The notes below the pieces were generated by a model. That model had not been told where the DNA came from. It was given only the letters and a program-made list of their open reading frames with translations, and did no database searches. From Loktanella gaetbuli (GTDB lineage: Bacteria > Pseudomonadota > Alphaproteobacteria > Rhodobacterales > Rhodobacteraceae), in contig NZ_JAJATZ010000002.1 of the NCBI RefSeq assembly GCF_020531945.1, positions 186,001 to 250,000 on the forward strand: a stretch of DNA of 64,000 bases, in the 5' to 3' direction. Numbering within the stretch: the first letter of the stretch is position 1; each line of letters starts with the position of its first letter. Both the position numbers and the translations under genes were made by a program. Positions 26,248 through 34,899 of this stretch are shown in pieces.

Positions 26248-27999
26248 ATGTTAAAGTTGAATGCGTGTCTTTTGATCGGAGCAGGTCTGTTGACGATGAC
26301 GGGGCCCGCGCTGGCCCAGGACGGCACGTTCATCCAGCTCGAAGCACAGCCCACGACGGCTGCGGCCATCACCCGCGCACAGGTCTATGACGCGACGCAG
26401 GACAATGTGCTGGGCTTTAATCTGGGCGGGCGCTGGAACGCCGTGGTCATCGGACCGTTCGCGACCCGGGATCAGGCGACAGCGGCCCTGCGTGTTTTGC
26501 GGCAGGCTGGCATTGCACCGGACGACGCGTTTCTGACGGACGGTGAACGGTTCGCGGAACAATTCTATCCTGCCGCAGGTGCGACCCAGACAGAGGCGAC
26601 GCCGCCTGCGGCACCGGACGCACCGGCGACTGACGTCGTGGGATCGGTGGTCGACCTGCCCGCAGCGCCAGCGGATGAAACCGTGCAAGAGGCGCGTGTG
26701 TCCGAACAGGCCCTGACGCGCAGTGAAAAGCAGGATCTGCAAATCGCCCTGCAATGGGCGGGCTATTACGATTCGGCCATCGACGGGGCCTTTGGACGTG
26801 GCACCCGCAGCGCGATGGAAGCCTGGCAATTGGCAAACGGCTATGACCCGACCGGGGTGTTGACGACCTTGCAGCGTGACGTGCTGACCACCGCCTACAA
26901 TGCGGTGCTGGACGGCATGAATCTGCAATTGATCCGCGATGATGCCGCCGGGATTGCCGTGCAGATTCCCACCGGCGTCGTCAGTTTCACCGAATATGAA
27001 CCGCCCTTTGCCCGCTTTGGCCCGAAATCCGACGCGCTGGACGCGCAGGTGCTGCTGATTTCACAGCAGGGCGACCAGAACCGCCTGTTTGGTCTGTATG
27101 AAATCCTGCAAACCCTCGCCATCGTGCCGACCGACGGCGACCGGCAGCGCGGTGATGACCGTTTCGAAATCAACGCCGTCGGGCCACAGGTGGAAACCTA
27201 CGTCATGGCCCGACTGTCGGACGGGCAGATCAAGGGGTTTGCCCTTGTCTGGCCTGCCGGGGACACCGCGCGGTTCAGCCGCATCCGTGACGAGATGATC
27301 GCCAGCTTTGCCACGACCGAAGGCGTGCTGGACCCGGCATTGGCCCGCCCGGACGAGGACCAGGTCATCGATCTGGTCGCCGGTCTGGAGGTGCGCAAAC
27401 CGCGCCTGTCGCAGGCGGGTTTCTACATCTCTGACACCGGCACCGTGCTGACTGCGGCAACCACACTGGACAACTGCACCGAGATCACACTGAACGGCAG
27501 CGATGCCGCCACACTGATTGCCAGCGATGCAGCCCTCGGGCTGGCCGTGCTTGAACCCGCACAACCCCTTGCGCCGCAGGCGGTCGCCGCATTCCAGACG
27601 CAGGTGCCGCGCCTGCAATCCGAAATCGCCGTTGCCGGCTATCCGTTCGGCGGCGTGCTGCCTGCGCCGACGCTGACCTTTGGCCGGTTATCCGACATCC
27701 GCGGCCTGAACGGTGAAGAAGATATCAAACGGCTCGCGCTTGCGGCGGAACCTGGCGATGCGGGTGGTCCGGTGTTCGACAATGGCGGCGCTGTGCTGGG
27801 GATGTTGCTGCCCCGCGCGACCGGGGCCGGGCAGGTTCTGCCGGCGGATGTCAGTTTTCTGGTCGATTCCGAAACCATCATCGGGTTTCTGGATCAGGCC
27901 GGGATCGCCGCGCAGATCACCGACAGTCTGGCGTTCATGCCGCCCGAAACACTGACCCTGCTGGCGGCGGACAATACCGTGCTGGTGGATTGCTGGTAA
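26248..27999 (+). CDS. Secreted SPOR / peptidoglycan-binding protein with degenerate trypsin-like domain
   Basis: 583 residues from ATG 26248 (AAGGG upstream), which opens a clear signal peptide ending GPALAQ. Residues ~25-120 look like an SPOR domain (GGRWNAVVIGPFATRDQATA); ~180-245 are a PG_binding_1 repeat (LQIALQWAGYYDSAIDGAFG, GTRSAMEAWQ); ~370-560 have a chymotrypsin-type layout, but each triad position is changed: VLTAATTLDNC has Thr405 where His is expected, LGLAVLE has Gly431 for Asp, and GDAGGP has Ala505 for Ser. It is therefore probably a periplasmic wall-binding pseudo-protease. Abuts TrkH end to end with no gap. Confidence 0.85.
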   Translation: MLKLNACLLIGAGLLTMTGPALAQDGTFIQLEAQPTTAAAITRAQVYDATQDNVLGFNLGGRWNAVVIGPFATRDQATAALRVLRQAGIAPDDAFLTDGERFAEQFYPAAGATQTEATPPAAPDAPATDVVGSVVDLPAAPADETVQEARVSEQALTRSEKQDLQIALQWAGYYDSAIDGAFGRGTRSAMEAWQLANGYDPTGVLTTLQRDVLTTAYNAVLDGMNLQLIRDDAAGIAVQIPTGVVSFTEYEPPFARFGPKSDALDAQVLLISQQGDQNRLFGLYEILQTLAIVPTDGDRQRGDDRFEINAVGPQVETYVMARLSDGQIKGFALVWPAGDTARFSRIRDEMIASFATTEGVLDPALARPDEDQVIDLVAGLEVRKPRLSQAGFYISDTGTVLTAATTLDNCTEITLNGSDAATLIASDAALGLAVLEPAQPLAPQAVAAFQTQVPRLQSEIAVAGYPFGGVLPAPTLTFGRLSDIRGLNGEEDIKRLALAAEPGDAGGPVFDNGGAVLGMLLPRATGAGQVLPADVSFLVDSETIIGFLDQAGIAAQITDSLAFMPPETLTLLAADNTVLVDCW

Positions 28000-29448
28000 T
28001 CAGCTCCGCCAGAATCGCGGGCTGATCAGCACCAGCACCACCATGATTTCCAGCCGCCCGATGAACATGGCCGCGGCCAGCAGCCACTTGGCCGTCGGGT
28101 TCAACCCGGCAAAGCTGCCTGCGGGCCCGATTTCAGTCCCAAGTCCGGGGCCGACATTGGCCAGCGCCGTGGCGGCACCCGACACGGCCGTCACGAAATC
28201 CAGCCCCGTCAGTCCCAGCAGCACCGAAAACAGGCCCAGCAACAGCAGGAACGCGACGAAAAACGCCATGACCGAATTCATGACATCCGCATTCACCGGC
28301 TTGCCCTCGTAGCGTGGCACGAACACCGCATGGGGGCTGTGGATCTGGCGGATCTGCGTCTTGATCGACGCGAACAGCAACTGATAGCGGAACACCTTGA
28401 CCGAACAGGCGGTGGACCCGGCGCAGCCCCCGATCAACCCGATGAAAAAGAACATGACGATGGGAAAGGTGCCCCATTGCATGTAATCCGCGCTGGCGTA
28501 TCCGGTGCCCGTCACGATCGAGGTCACGTTGAACAGCGCCTCGCGAAAGGCCAGTTCCGTCACCGCGTTCTCGCGGGCCCAGACCCAGAATGAAATCATC
28601 ACCACACAGGCGATGATGATGCAGATGAATGTACGGATCTGGCTGTCCGTCAGGATCGGCCGCCCTGCCCCGCCCATCATCTGCACATACCGCACAAACG
28701 GCAACGCCGCGAGGAACATGAACGCCGTCGCGACATAATGCACGCCCGCGCCGTAAGCCCCGAATGAGGCATCGCTGTTGGCCATCCCGCCTGTCGACAC
28801 GGTCGTCATCGCATGGGTCAGCGCATCCAGCGCGGGCATGTCGAGGGCATAATAGATGATCCCGCAGGACACGGTCAGCGAGACATAGATGACCGAGATG
28901 CTGGCCGCGATCTGACCGGCACGCGGCAGGATCTTACCCATCGTGTCAAAGGCTTCTGACCGGAAAATCTGCATCCCCCCGACCTTGAGTTCGGGCAGGA
29001 ACACCATCGCGACCACGATGATACCGATGCCGCCCAGCCATTGCAGGATGCCGCGCCACAGCTTGATCCCGTCGGGCAAGGTCTCGATCCCGCCCAGCAC
29101 GGTGGCACCCGTCGTGGTCAGGCCGGACATGGATTCGAACACTGCGTCGGTCAGGTTGGACTGGGTGGCCCCCAGCATGAACGGCAGCGCCCCAAAGGCA
29201 GGCAAGGTCACCCAGACCGCCGAGGTCAACAGGAACGTCTGGCGCAGGGTCAGCCCCTGCGACACCCCGTTCGAGCAGGCCAAGGCCATCAACCCGCCGG
29301 TCAGGATGCACAGAATCGCGCTTTCCGCAAAAACAGGCCAATGCCCGTTATCGGCCAGCAGATCCGCCAGCATCGGAAACAGCATGAACATGCCCAAAGC
29401 CGTCACCAGCAGGCCGATTACATATCCAACGGGGCGCAGATCAATCAT
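28000..29448 (-). CDS. TrkH family potassium uptake protein
   Basis: 482 residues, many membrane segments with four selectivity-filter repeats: SGLTTTGATVLGG, MTTVSTGGMANSD, TSIVTGTGYASAD and ATALANVGPGLG, the four pore loops of a Trk/Ktr channel subunit. K+ uptake normally also needs TrkA, which is not in the window. LRPVGYVIGLLVTALGMFML is the first helix. The stop touches that of the convergent pseudo-protease gene with no intervening base. Confidence 0.95.
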   Translation of the reverse strand: MIDLRPVGYVIGLLVTALGMFMLFPMLADLLADNGHWPVFAESAILCILTGGLMALACSNGVSQGLTLRQTFLLTSAVWVTLPAFGALPFMLGATQSNLTDAVFESMSGLTTTGATVLGGIETLPDGIKLWRGILQWLGGIGIIVVAMVFLPELKVGGMQIFRSEAFDTMGKILPRAGQIAASISVIYVSLTVSCGIIYYALDMPALDALTHAMTTVSTGGMANSDASFGAYGAGVHYVATAFMFLAALPFVRYVQMMGGAGRPILTDSQIRTFICIIIACVVMISFWVWARENAVTELAFREALFNVTSIVTGTGYASADYMQWGTFPIVMFFFIGLIGGCAGSTACSVKVFRYQLLFASIKTQIRQIHSPHAVFVPRYEGKPVNADVMNSVMAFFVAFLLLLGLFSVLLGLTGLDFVTAVSGAATALANVGPGLGTEIGPAGSFAGLNPTAKWLLAAAMFIGRLEIMVVLVLISPRFWRS

Positions 29449-29742
29449 CGGCTATCGGTCGCCCGTCCGCCCTGCCCTGTCAAGCGCGGACGCGGTGACC
29501 GCGCCCTGACTGGGGCAGTCGGTGGCGGTCAGGTGACGTTGACTGCCAAGTCACGCCCTTGAGCCGACCGAATAGATCGCTGCGGCGAAGGTCGGGTTTG
29601 AGCCCAAAGTAACGGATGCTGCGCTCTTCGCCGATGGCTGCTTCGGTGATTGCTTGAAAATGTGTAGTCTTTTCCCTGAACAGGTCTGAAAGCATACTTT
29701 GGGTTCGAGAAGAACGGTGATCGATCAACTTGAGGACGTATA
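29449..29742. other. Intergenic gap between trkH and the DUF4240 gene
   Basis: 294 bases. GC-rich up to about 29600, then more AT-rich to the DUF4240 start, marking the left side of the accessory patch. A short inverted pair GGCAGTC / GACTGCC lies at about 29516-29550. Minus-strand open frames exist here but lack ribosome sites and recognised domains. No insertion-sequence end was identified. Confidence 0.5.
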
Positions 29743-30885
29743 ATGCGAAAAAGTGAAATCGATTTGATGGGATTTGAAAATGGACGGATCACTGGGTTTA
29801 AGCCGCGGTTTCACTCCATCGGTCATGATTGGGAACGATACACTGAAGCATTGGTAGAACTTGTCGATCGCGGTGTTGTGGCACATAAAAAAGGTCACTC
29901 GCTTTACGACCTCTATTGCCAAGACCTGAACGCATGGCTGACCGAGTTCTATTTCGAGGAAAAACGCTTTGACCAGATCGAAGCACATTACACCCATACA
30001 GGTGAGGTTGCTTTCGGCCCGATACTTGAAGAAGAACGAGCCGTTCTCGACCGGTTGCAGGCGCTGGGCGAAGGGGCGCGCGTGCGGCGGATTTGGCGCG
30101 CACATATGGGGCTCATCAAGAGGGAGTTTTGGTGGTATATCGGTGAAAGAAATGCGGGCTTCCGGATGGCCGAATATTATCAGGCCTCGGAGCAAAAACA
30201 GCGCCGCGATTACGAAAAACTGATCAATCGCATTCCAAAGATGAAGCAGGAGTTATTGGCTATAATGGCTGACTATCGCAAAACAGCAGAAATGACTGGC
30301 GCTAGCAAAACGGAACTGGCCCGCATCCACGCTGACATTGCAGCAATTGACGCTGAAGAAAGACCGCGTCCCAAAGGCAAACCCGATCCGCGGAAAATGG
30401 ATGAAAATTTATTTTGGGACCTGATCGATGAAGGCCTGACTAGTCAGCCAATCGTCGAACGCATCGACACGCTGCCCGAAAGACTAGCCGCATTCAAAGC
30501 GACAGCAATTCGCGACTTCGAAAAGATCCGACGCAGCCTTGAGGCGCGCGCCTATCGATGGGACGTTTGGGCCTTAGCGTACCTCCTTCAAGGTGGATGT
30601 TCGGATGACGCCTTCGAGAACTTTCGTGGCTGGTTGGTCTTGCAAGGACGAGAAGTCTTTGAAGGTGCGATTGCGGACCCAGACAGCTTTGATGTTACCT
30701 TACATAGCGGCACGGCCAGTGGAATTAATGGATTGCGCGACGCGGCACCCGTGGCCTACGAAATGCGGCAGGGCAAAGCTATGAAGCCAGTGAAGATGCC
30801 TCTAATGGATGTATCCGGACCCGAGATTGCTGAAGACGATTTCGCGTCTGCTTTACCCCGCGTGGCGGCTCTTGTCGGTCGCTAA
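29743..30885 (+). CDS. DUF4240 domain protein with novel N-terminal region
   Basis: 380 residues. Residues ~219-320 match DUF4240: MDENLFWDLIDEG at its start, YRWDVWALAYLLQGGCSDDA, FENFRGWLVLQGREVFEGAI and ADPDSFDV. The first 215 residues are unrecognised; they are rich in aromatic and charged residues (WERYTEALVELVDRGVV, FWWYIGERNAGFRMAEYYQA) with a probable coiled helix at 145-205. GAGG precedes the ATG. Codon use is plainly more AT-rich than the neighbours (TTA, ATA, AAA, GAT common), which points to gene transfer. DUF4240 has no established function. Confidence 0.82.
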   Translation: MRKSEIDLMGFENGRITGFKPRFHSIGHDWERYTEALVELVDRGVVAHKKGHSLYDLYCQDLNAWLTEFYFEEKRFDQIEAHYTHTGEVAFGPILEEERAVLDRLQALGEGARVRRIWRAHMGLIKREFWWYIGERNAGFRMAEYYQASEQKQRRDYEKLINRIPKMKQELLAIMADYRKTAEMTGASKTELARIHADIAAIDAEERPRPKGKPDPRKMDENLFWDLIDEGLTSQPIVERIDTLPERLAAFKATAIRDFEKIRRSLEARAYRWDVWALAYLLQGGCSDDAFENFRGWLVLQGREVFEGAIADPDSFDVTLHSGTASGINGLRDAAPVAYEMRQGKAMKPVKMPLMDVSGPEIAEDDFASALPRVAALVGR

Positions 30886-31269
30886 TGCGTTCCTCCTCTG
30901 CCACTGTTCAAATACAGTCCAGCAATCCTGCTCACTGTCACAACGCAGAAAGCGGATTTTAGTAAGGCAGAGAAATATCCTCCTTAAAGCCGACATTGGT
31001 GCAATTGCAGCGAAATGGCGTTTTGTCCCACATTTTGAACCATGCCGTGTCCCGCGCTGATCGACTCGTCTGGGGCCAAGCTTGCGGCATTTCGGCCGTT
31101 TATGCGTGACCGGCAGGATGAACCGGGTCAGTCGATCCGGCAGATTGCAACGGCCAACACCCTTGGGCCGTCAACAACAATCTGAATTGTCAGTCCGCCT
31201 TGTCGGCCAAATGCAAAGGGGCCGCGTGGACGGATGTCCGTGCGGCCCCCCAAAGTAGATGAACCTGTA
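30886..31269. other. Intergenic stretch after the DUF4240 gene
   Basis: 384 bases. The first ~150 are AT-rich like the DUF4240 gene; GC rises again after about 31040. A 47-codon plus-strand frame (ATG 31042 to TGA 31185, LIDSSGAKLAAFRPFMRDRQ within it) is the only one with protein-like composition, but it lacks a good ribosome site and any known domain. The right end holds the folE2 terminator. It may contain decayed remnants of the insertion. Confidence 0.5.
31215..31252 (-). terminator. Hairpin terminator after folE2
   Basis: Long stem GGGGCCGCGTGGAC / GTCCGTGCGGCCCC with a 4-base loop (two G-T pairs), followed on the minus strand by a short T tract (TTT). It lies 18 bases past the folE2 stop. 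Confidence 0.75.
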
Positions 31270-32370
31270 TCAACCGACGTGGAACAGCGACGCGAACAGG
31301 CGCGGGTCCAGCGACGTGGCTTCGAACGTCGGACCACGTGTCAGCACCGATACAGCGTCATGGCTGTGCAGGCTTTCCTGGTGGCTCGCGACCACCCGGA
31401 AATCACCGATCCGCTGATCGGCCTCTAGCGCCTGCGTGAACAGTCGCGCGGCATCCTCGACGAAGATCGGATTGGCGGCGTTCAATTCGGCAAAGGCCTG
31501 TTCGTCCTCGCGTTTCACCATCACCTGTGTCTCTGTCGGCACGGCAGAGCGTGCCAGTTCCACCAGATCCTCGAACCACAGGATCGGGGTGTCGGGTGCG
31601 ATCACGGCAGACAGACGCGCGACCGATCGCTGCGAATGCGGCGTGGCCAGCTGGCCACGGAACTGGCGGGCGTGTTCTGACAACTCCAGCGAACAGGGAC
31701 AGGTGCTGGAATAGACGTAGTCCAGATGTACGATCTTTTGGCGCACACCATCGCGTTCGACGACTTCCAGCGCGATGTCGTAATACTGATAGCCCGACAG
31801 CCCCGACCGCAGGCTTTCGATCTTCATCGGAAAGGAGAACCGCATCTGGATGCGCGCATCAAAGCTTTCCAGGTCGGTGATGTAAGCATCCAGCGCCTTG
31901 ATCATCACGTCAAAGCTAAACGTCTCTTCGGCATAGCCATAGAATGTCCGCATGATGCGGGACATGTTGATGCCCTTTTTCTCAGCCTCCAGCGACACGG
32001 TCCCGGTCACGCTGGTTTCCAGCGTCAGGTCGCCATTGTCGCGCGTGTGGAACCGGATCGGCAGTCGGAAATTGCTGATGCCGACGTGCTGGATCTGCGC
32101 CTTGGCCCCCCGGATCAGGCTGGACGGACCATTCTGCAAATCGGGCATGGACGCGCGATAGCTGTCGTCGACCGCGAAATCCTCGGGGTAGGCCCGTGCG
32201 AGTGCCGGATAATTCGACTGGACCGCACCGGGGACCAGGCGCGACAGCAGCGGATCGAGGTCCGCCACTTCCTCTGGTGCGGCGTCACCCGCCCAGCTGC
32301 GCAACAAGCGCAAGGCATCCTCGGCCTGTTCGCGGGTTGGGGTCATGGGTTCACGCATGTGCTTGTTCAT
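31270..32370 (-). CDS. folE2: GTP cyclohydrolase FolE2
   Basis: 366 residues. FolE2 (type IB) makes dihydroneopterin triphosphate from GTP, the first step of folate synthesis, and does not depend on zinc. Seen: VGISNFRLPIRFHTRDNG, TVSLEAEKKGINMSRIMRT, HLDYVYSSTCPCSLELSEHA (metal-site Cys) and HNDA-like SHQESLHSHDAVSVLTRG near the end. The start at 32370 has AAGGAGGG upstream. With folB and folP this gives three folate genes in the window, but at separate loci. It lies 78 bases after metZ on the same strand and could share its transcript; no zinc-responsive operator was recognised. Confidence 0.96.
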   Translation of the reverse strand: MNKHMREPMTPTREQAEDALRLLRSWAGDAAPEEVADLDPLLSRLVPGAVQSNYPALARAYPEDFAVDDSYRASMPDLQNGPSSLIRGAKAQIQHVGISNFRLPIRFHTRDNGDLTLETSVTGTVSLEAEKKGINMSRIMRTFYGYAEETFSFDVMIKALDAYITDLESFDARIQMRFSFPMKIESLRSGLSGYQYYDIALEVVERDGVRQKIVHLDYVYSSTCPCSLELSEHARQFRGQLATPHSQRSVARLSAVIAPDTPILWFEDLVELARSAVPTETQVMVKREDEQAFAELNAANPIFVEDAARLFTQALEADQRIGDFRVVASHQESLHSHDAVSVLTRGPTFEATSLDPRLFASLFHVG

Positions 32371-32448
32371 ATCGGGCCCTCCTTGGGACGACATCGGATG
32401 CCACTATATGGGGCGTCCTGAGATTATGAAAACAAAGCTAATGCATTT

Positions 32449-33630
32449 TTATAACCCGGCTATGTCGAGTGCCTGCGTCAGATCGTCCAGCAGATCGCCC
32501 GCGTCCTCGAGACCGACAGACAACCGGATCAATCCCGGCGTGATGCCCAGATGCGCCTTTTGGTCGGCGGGCAGGCGCTGGTGCGTCGTGGATGCAGGCG
32601 GCGTGGCGATGGATTTGGCATCGCCCAGATTGTTCGAGATCAGCCAGATTTTCAGGGCATTCAGCAGCTTGAAACTGGCCTCTTGTGACCCGGTATCTAT
32701 GGCCAGCAATGTGCCGCCGCAGCCCATCTGCGCCATGCACAGGTCATGCTGCGGATGGCTGGCAAGGCCCGGATAGATCACGCGCGTCAGGCCGGGATGC
32801 CCTTCAAGACCGCGCGCGATGTGTTCGGCGCTGGCTGTCTGTGCGCGCACGCGCAGGTCCATGTGTTCCAGGCTCTTGACCAGCGTCCAGGCGGTAAAGG
32901 GCGACATCGAACCGCCGGTGTGTTTCATGTAGGTTTCGATCGGACCTCGGATGAATTCGCGCTGGCCCAGGATCACACCGCCCAGCGACCGGCCCTGCCC
33001 GTCGATGTGCTTTGTTGCCGAATAGATCACGACATCCGCGCCCAGTTCGAATGCACGCGAATAGACCGGCGTGGCAAAGACGTTGTCGACCATCACCATC
33101 GCCCCTTTGTCACGGGCGATCTGCGACACGGCGGCGATATCGACGGCCTCCAGCGCGGGGTTTGACAGGCTCTCGAAAAACACGATCGTGGTATCGTCGC
33201 GCACGGCGGCACGCCACTGATCCAGGTCGGCACCGTCCACGAATGTCACCTCGACTCCGAAACGCGGCAGAACAATTTCGAGCACATAGAGGCAGGACCC
33301 GAACAACGCGCGCGACGACACAACGTGATCGCCCGCCTTGAGCGTGGCCATCAGCGCACCCGACACGGCCGCCATGCCGGATGCACAGGCAAATGCGTCC
33401 TCGGCCCCTTCGATGGCGGCGATCCGGTCCTCGAACATCGCTGTGGTGGGGTTGCCGTAGCGGGCATAGATGAATTCATCATCGCCTGAGGCCTCGAACC
33501 GGGCCTGCGCGTCCTCGGCCGTGGGATAGACAAACCCCTGCGTCAGGAAAATCGCCTCGGACACTTCGCCGTATTGGCTGCGGCGTGTGCCTGCATGGAC
33601 CGCCTTGGTCCGCTTGTTCCAGTTCGACAT
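32449..33630 (-). CDS. metZ: O-succinylhomoserine sulfhydrylase
   Basis: 393 residues. MetZ makes homocysteine from O-succinylhomoserine and sulfide (PLP). Seen: KAVHAGTRRSQYGEVSEAIF, FIYARYGNPTTAMFEDRIAA, ACASGMAAVSGALMATLKAG, VMVDNVFATPVYSRAFELGA and the lysine loop VIYSATKHIDGQGRSLGGVI, then RLSVGLEDAGDLLDDL. The start ATG at 33630 lies behind an A-rich leader carrying a terminator and SAM-II riboswitch, so expression should drop when S-adenosylmethionine is plentiful. Confidence 0.96.
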   Translation of the reverse strand: MSNWNKRTKAVHAGTRRSQYGEVSEAIFLTQGFVYPTAEDAQARFEASGDDEFIYARYGNPTTAMFEDRIAAIEGAEDAFACASGMAAVSGALMATLKAGDHVVSSRALFGSCLYVLEIVLPRFGVEVTFVDGADLDQWRAAVRDDTTIVFFESLSNPALEAVDIAAVSQIARDKGAMVMVDNVFATPVYSRAFELGADVVIYSATKHIDGQGRSLGGVILGQREFIRGPIETYMKHTGGSMSPFTAWTLVKSLEHMDLRVRAQTASAEHIARGLEGHPGLTRVIYPGLASHPQHDLCMAQMGCGGTLLAIDTGSQEASFKLLNALKIWLISNNLGDAKSIATPPASTTHQRLPADQKAHLGITPGLIRLSVGLEDAGDLLDDLTQALDIAGL

Positions 33631-33654
33631 ATCAGGCCCTTTCAAGGCAAAGAA

Positions 33655-33680
33655 AAACCCCGACACCACAGGTATCGGGG
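33655..33680 (-). terminator. Terminator in the metZ leader
   Basis: On the minus strand: stem CCCCGATACC / GGTGTCGGGG with a 4-base loop (TGTG), followed by TTTTTC. It lies between the SAM-II aptamer and the metZ start, so it is the likely expression platform. Confidence 0.9.
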
Positions 33681-33687
33681 CAAACCC

Positions 33688-33744
33688 CTCACCCTTTTAG
33701 CGGAATGTTTAACGTGGTCCGCAATCCGGCATCAAATCACCACG
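33688..33744 (-). ncRNA. SAM-II riboswitch upstream of metZ
   Basis: Minus-strand leader starts CGTGGTGATTTGATGCCGG and continues to TTAAAC, ATTCCGCTAAAAGGG. Stem P1 is CGTGGT (33744-33739) with ACCACG (33718-33713). The loop has the U-rich GATTTG stretch, and the 3' segment GCTAAAAGGG is the conserved SAM-II pseudoknot tail. The class is known from alphaproteobacterial metA, metX and metZ leaders. A terminator follows 8 bases later. Match is by recognised consensus; no covariance search was run. Confidence 0.88.
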
Positions 33745-33864
33745 CGCATCGCATACGCCCGACCGCCCCGTGGGTCAAGCAGGCGGCAGCGTTGCCTCGG
33801 GCCGCGTTTTCGCAAATAGTCAGTCGCGCGGCAGGCACGCCGCCGATTGCAGACAGGCTGGACC

Positions 33865-34515
33865 ATGCCGGACCCCATCGACCTTTACTTCTGGCCAACC
33901 CCGAACGGGTGGAAGGCCTCTATCATGCTCGAGGAATGTGGCCTGCCCTACGTGACGCATCTGGTCGACATCGGCGCAGGCGACCAGCACGCGCCCGCGT
34001 TTCTGGCAATCAGCCCCAACAACCGCATCCCCGCGATCGTGGACCCTGACGGACCGGACGGTGCCCCGATTTCGATCTTCGAGTCGGGCGCGATCCTGCG
34101 CTACCTTGCGGACAAGGTCGGACGCCTGGCGGGCGAGACACCCCGCGACCGGGTTGCGGTGGACCAATGGCTGATGTGGCAGATGGGTGGCCTTGGCCCG
34201 ATGGCAGGTCAGGCGCACCATTTCCTGAAATTCGCCCCGCGTGCAGGCCACGACATCCCCTATGCCCAGGACCGGTACCGGGCGGAAACCGGGCGCCTGT
34301 ATGGCGTCATGGACCGGCAGTTGTCGCACACGGAATTCCTGGCCGGGGACCAGTACAGCATCGCGGATATCGCCTGCTGGGGCTGGGCGTCCCTGTGGCA
34401 AGGTCAGCAACAGACGCTGGATGACAAACCCCACCTTGCACGCTGGCTGGAAACGGTCAGCGCGCGTCCCGCCGTCCAGCGCGGCAGAGCCCTGCACGCG
34501 GAACTGCGGGGCTAA
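33865..34515 (+). CDS. Glutathione S-transferase family protein (YghU/Ure2-like)
   Basis: 216 residues. Thioredoxin-like N-terminal half: IDLYFWPTPNGWKASIMLEE, then PNNRIPAIVDPDGPDGAPIS and the glutathione site IFESGAILRYLADK; C-terminal all-helical half with VDQWLMWQMGGLGPMAGQAH and YSIADIACWGWAS. This resembles the YghU/Ure2p subgroup, which reduce disulfides or peroxides with glutathione. ATG 33865 opens the domain; a TTG 18 bases upstream is not needed. Divergent from the metZ leader. Confidence 0.92.
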   Translation: MPDPIDLYFWPTPNGWKASIMLEECGLPYVTHLVDIGAGDQHAPAFLAISPNNRIPAIVDPDGPDGAPISIFESGAILRYLADKVGRLAGETPRDRVAVDQWLMWQMGGLGPMAGQAHHFLKFAPRAGHDIPYAQDRYRAETGRLYGVMDRQLSHTEFLAGDQYSIADIACWGWASLWQGQQQTLDDKPHLARWLETVSARPAVQRGRALHAELRG

Positions 34516-34569
34516 CGCCGCCTTCATCATTTCGACCTAGCGTCTCTCTATAACCGTAGAGGGACCGCC

Positions 34570-34899
34570 ATGACCCAGATTTACCGCCACCACCGTTATC
34601 CGACAGATTTTCCCACCATCGCAGGTACGGCCCACGGCAGGTCCAGTGCCCAGATCACGGACATCAATCAGGCAGGCGCACGCCTGCGTGGCCTGATCAA
34701 CGTCCAGCGTGGCGACCAGATCATGCTGGAGGTGCTGCATCAGCGGATCAGCGCCCAGATCAGGTGGGTCCGGGGCGACATCTGCGGCATACGTTTCACG
34801 CAGACCATGGCAACGGCCATCGTCGATACCGTCAGACAATCACCCTCGCGCATTACAGGTTGGCGGCATGTCTCGTCACATCTGCACGAAATGCGCTAG
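34570..34899 (+). CDS. PilZ-domain protein
   Basis: 109 residues, a single PilZ-like beta barrel: YRHHRYPTDFPTIAG gives the RxxxR-type arginine pair region at the N-terminus, then ITDINQAGARLRGLINVQRG for the D/NxSxxG-type strand (here DINQAGAR), and QIRWVRGDICGIRF. PilZ domains bind cyclic-di-GMP; the partly altered second motif makes binding uncertain. Alone between GST and YciB. Stop codons overlap by 4 nt (CTAG) with the convergent yciB-like gene. Confidence 0.82.
   Translation: MTQIYRHHRYPTDFPTIAGTAHGRSSAQITDINQAGARLRGLINVQRGDQIMLEVLHQRISAQIRWVRGDICGIRFTQTMATAIVDTVRQSPSRITGWRHVSSHLHEMR

Noticed and set aside
29480..29728. Small minus-strand frame with RSIRYFGLKPDLRRSDLFGR
   Set aside because: Briefly looked like a transposase or phage fragment, but there is no domain match I can name, no ribosome site and no inverted repeats of an insertion sequence.
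31128..31337. Minus-strand frame running from folE2 into its terminator
   Set aside because: It crosses the terminator hairpin and overlaps the end of folE2 in another frame; arginine-rich junk.
32371..32448. Zinc-responsive (Zur) operator before folE2
   Set aside because: FolE2 is often Zur-controlled, but no palindromic Zur-type box was found in this gap.
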